Source of the DNA: Sphingomonas sp. KRR8
GTDB taxonomy: Bacteria; Pseudomonadota; Alphaproteobacteria; Sphingomonadales; Sphingomonadaceae
Assembly (NCBI RefSeq): GCF_023559245.1
Contig: NZ_CP097462.1
Span: 1,908,501 to 1,972,500, forward strand
Reading direction: 5' to 3'
Length of the DNA stretch: 64,000 nucleotides
Below the pieces are notes generated by a model. The model did no database searches. It was not told the origin of the DNA and saw nothing but the letters and a program-made list of their open reading frames with translations. Below, piece after piece: positions 63,501 to 64,000 of this stretch (position 1 is the first letter of the stretch; each line of letters opens with the position of its first letter). The translations under genes were made by a program, and so were the position numbers.

Positions 63501-63589
63501 GTGACGGCGCGAAACCGCTGCTCCCCTCGGTCTCTCCGCCGGCCAACCGGATTGCGAATCTGGCACTCCCACAAGTTGCGGGACGTTGA
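60512..63589 (+). CDS. Exported TPR-CHAT caspase-like protease associated with the TPS pair
   Basis: Protein of 1025 residues. A signal peptide (LSPAALLAATVLSGAISGPARA) directs it out of the cytoplasm. Residues about 170-640 are helical repeats (TPR-like: LRNNGGRYAESAEFFDSIAERQ; ALTGTAHRQLNQLEQADSELQEAERRI). The C-terminal CHAT domain (about 690-1010) has the catalytic dyad H849 (LHFATHGLV) and C898 (VVILSACDTAGL), plus VASHWPVPDD and the FYWAAFIILGDG end. CHAT is a caspase-fold protease domain. The GTG start, with GGGAGGCGG before it, overlaps the TpsA stop. A role in processing or releasing the TpsA product is inferred. Confidence 0.92.
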   Translation: MIRLSPAALLAATVLSGAISGPARAADGLAVRNNFRIGSDGVSCTAQFSALDPRLRTMFDRAYGLTCRDAAAPVGTAVVLRAPLALSEAAQGQVCKPEETATVEGVGVARLQRCRDEAAALDYLRYGVDRGPDHVIVEGLAGYDSALRLTLASLVNNRPQIGTVRVATTLVSDFAAFARVQAGALDTGSARVEGYLRNNGGRYAESAEFFDSIAERQGNDAVVKAEAWANQGLQQSNLGNAAAASALFDRAQTLISPSDPVLMRLLRNYRAIAELNRQQPRAALEQLAAPVPEVVRDDDRDALGRGLISEPVSLELNSDSADARRLRALDSALTPAERSDVLDGQALALTGTAHRQLNQLEQADSELQEAERRIRSVREGTIESASWMLADIAQEQALLAEDRGDGAGARTRSDEAIAILAHAFPESPSLLSARARKAAMLRRLGDRQGSRALFRQVVVDSDSVPDGGSTLRSLLDPYLSMLADDPDEGSAAEAFAAAQARQRPGVAQTQAVLARQFSQGSDEASALFRLSLARTREIARAQQELSDLRARPQQTSALLQNIAGAESNLTTLRAEQTGLQARLSAYPRYQALSRTQVDLRELQQRLKPGEAYWQLIDTATVDYALFVTPTAARLYRTGTDRAGLAADVRALRDTIARSDQGQVLTDPFDVARSATLFTRLMGPVASELATVRHLIVEPDGALLQLPLSVLITDLATVQAYEARLNRPGSDKYDYRGIAWLGRDREISTAVSARSFLDVRAIAPSKAHRLYLGLGNNAVPGALPVAAVTDDCEWPLSAWQAPISDAELKLGQKQFGPQGSELITGASFSDTSLLGDRELKDFRVLHFATHGLVTAPRPDCPPRPALLTSFGSRGSDGLLSFKEIFDLQLDADVVILSACDTAGLATIAASREAGVSSGGNFALDGLVRAFVGAGARSVVASHWPVPDDYGATARLMGGLLGAPPGEPLAAALRDAQRGLMDDARTSHPFYWAAFIILGDGAKPLLPSVSPPANRIANLALPQVAGR

Positions 63590-63908
63590 CGCCGGCTTAG
63601 TATTTACTCGCCAGGATTAGCGCATGAGCGGCCTCAAGACGGCGGGGTTCGGGAGAGCTGCTTGGGACCGGGCTGCTGATGAGCACGCTCAACCTGCAAG
63701 CCGAAGCGGGCCGGCGGAGATCCCTAAGCAAAGGCCTACTTCAATTAAGTTCATCGTCCTGACCTAGATCGCCGCATGCGAGATCGGGCGCACGGACACC
63801 TTTCGGTCAGTGGTGCGTCGCCAGAGCTGGGAACGGCGCATCAGCAGCGGCCTGAAACAGGCCTTCGGGACATGCAAAAAGGGCCACCCGAAGGTGGCCC
63901 TGTTGGTT
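63590..63908. other. Intergenic stretch after the CHAT gene
   Basis: About 319 bases between the CHAT gene and the tRNA. It holds a small open frame at 63624-63767 (47 codons, MSGLKTAGFGRAAWDRAADE onward, AGGA seven bases before its ATG) whose product I do not recognise and which I do not call as a gene. Near the right end lies a hairpin serving the tRNA. No repeats or promoters stand out. Confidence 0.5.
63876..63900 (-). terminator. Rho-independent terminator of the initiator tRNA gene
   Basis: On the reverse strand GGGCCACC-TTCG-GGTGGCCC forms an 8-bp stem with a stable TTCG tetraloop followed by TTTTT. It lies nine bases past the tRNA 3' end. Confidence 0.9.
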
Positions 63909-63985
<77 letters not shown>

Positions 63986-64000
63986 TCACCAGTTCGGCCA

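Noticed and set aside
63624..63767. A 47-codon frame after the CHAT gene with an AGGA at good spacing
   Set aside because: No recognisable family or hydrophobic pattern and weak coding character; noted in the intergenic entry only.

Overview
This 64 kb window is chromosomal DNA from a GC-rich alphaproteobacterium, most likely a member of the Sphingomonadaceae (Sphingomonas or Sphingomicrobium type). The inference rests on gene content and protein style: an archaeal/eukaryotic-type CDC48 AAA ATPase, a TonB receptor with a proline-rich C-terminal tail, DUF5985 pairs, DUF1489, a sufB-centred Fe-S operon led by an Rrf2 regulator, PmtA-like lipid methylation and a single Rel/Spo protein. Coding density is very high and neighbouring genes often overlap by four bases (ATGA or GTGA). 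No CRISPR array, prophage, insertion sequence or plasmid origin is visible.

Layout. 1-6.4 kb: start of sucC (leftward), dinB, carD with a strong terminator, two secreted GIN-domain (DUF2807) proteins, DUF1489, mgtE and a cyclophilin. 6.4-13.4 kb: an inverted repeat, a short-chain dehydrogenase, the two-ring CDC48 ATPase, an MFS transporter, a PmtA-like methyltransferase facing a phospholipase D-family enzyme, and rpoZ. 13.5-24 kb: HxlR regulator, rsh, a 43-residue membrane peptide, maeB (malic enzyme fused to a phosphotransacetylase-like domain), mutS and glnD. 24-30 kb: a TonB-dependent receptor with a perfect palindrome upstream, then thrS-infC, where infC appears to start at AUA. 30-36.3 kb: a leftward suf operon (rrf2-sufB-unknown-sufC-sufD-sufS-sufT-sufA), almost every junction overlapping, with an unknown exported protein between sufB and sufC. 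36.5-45.1 kb: two hybrid histidine kinases in tandem, one with a long array of near-identical 92-residue HAMP units and no membrane segment, diverging from a small winged-helix-like protein and two DUF5985 membrane proteins; 19-bp direct repeats lie between. 45.1-48.6 kb: ECF sigma/anti-sigma pair, divergent from a subtilase and a glycine-rich secreted protein. 48.8-55.1 kb: pyrD, gamma-glutamyltransferase, an acyl-CoA ligase, a small lipoprotein and gloA-gloB. 55.4-63.6 kb: three tightly packed genes for a two-partner secretion pore (TpsB), its large exported beta-helix substrate (TpsA) and an exported TPR-CHAT caspase-like protease. The window ends with an initiator tRNA-Met and its terminator.

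The most interesting system is the TpsB-TpsA-CHAT operon. It looks like a secretion module with its own periplasmic caspase-fold protease, which could process or release the adhesin. Second are the poly-HAMP kinase, whose repeat unit resembles that of fungal group III (Nik1/Os-1) osmosensing kinases, and the unknown exported protein embedded in the suf operon. Most remaining genes are ordinary housekeeping genes.
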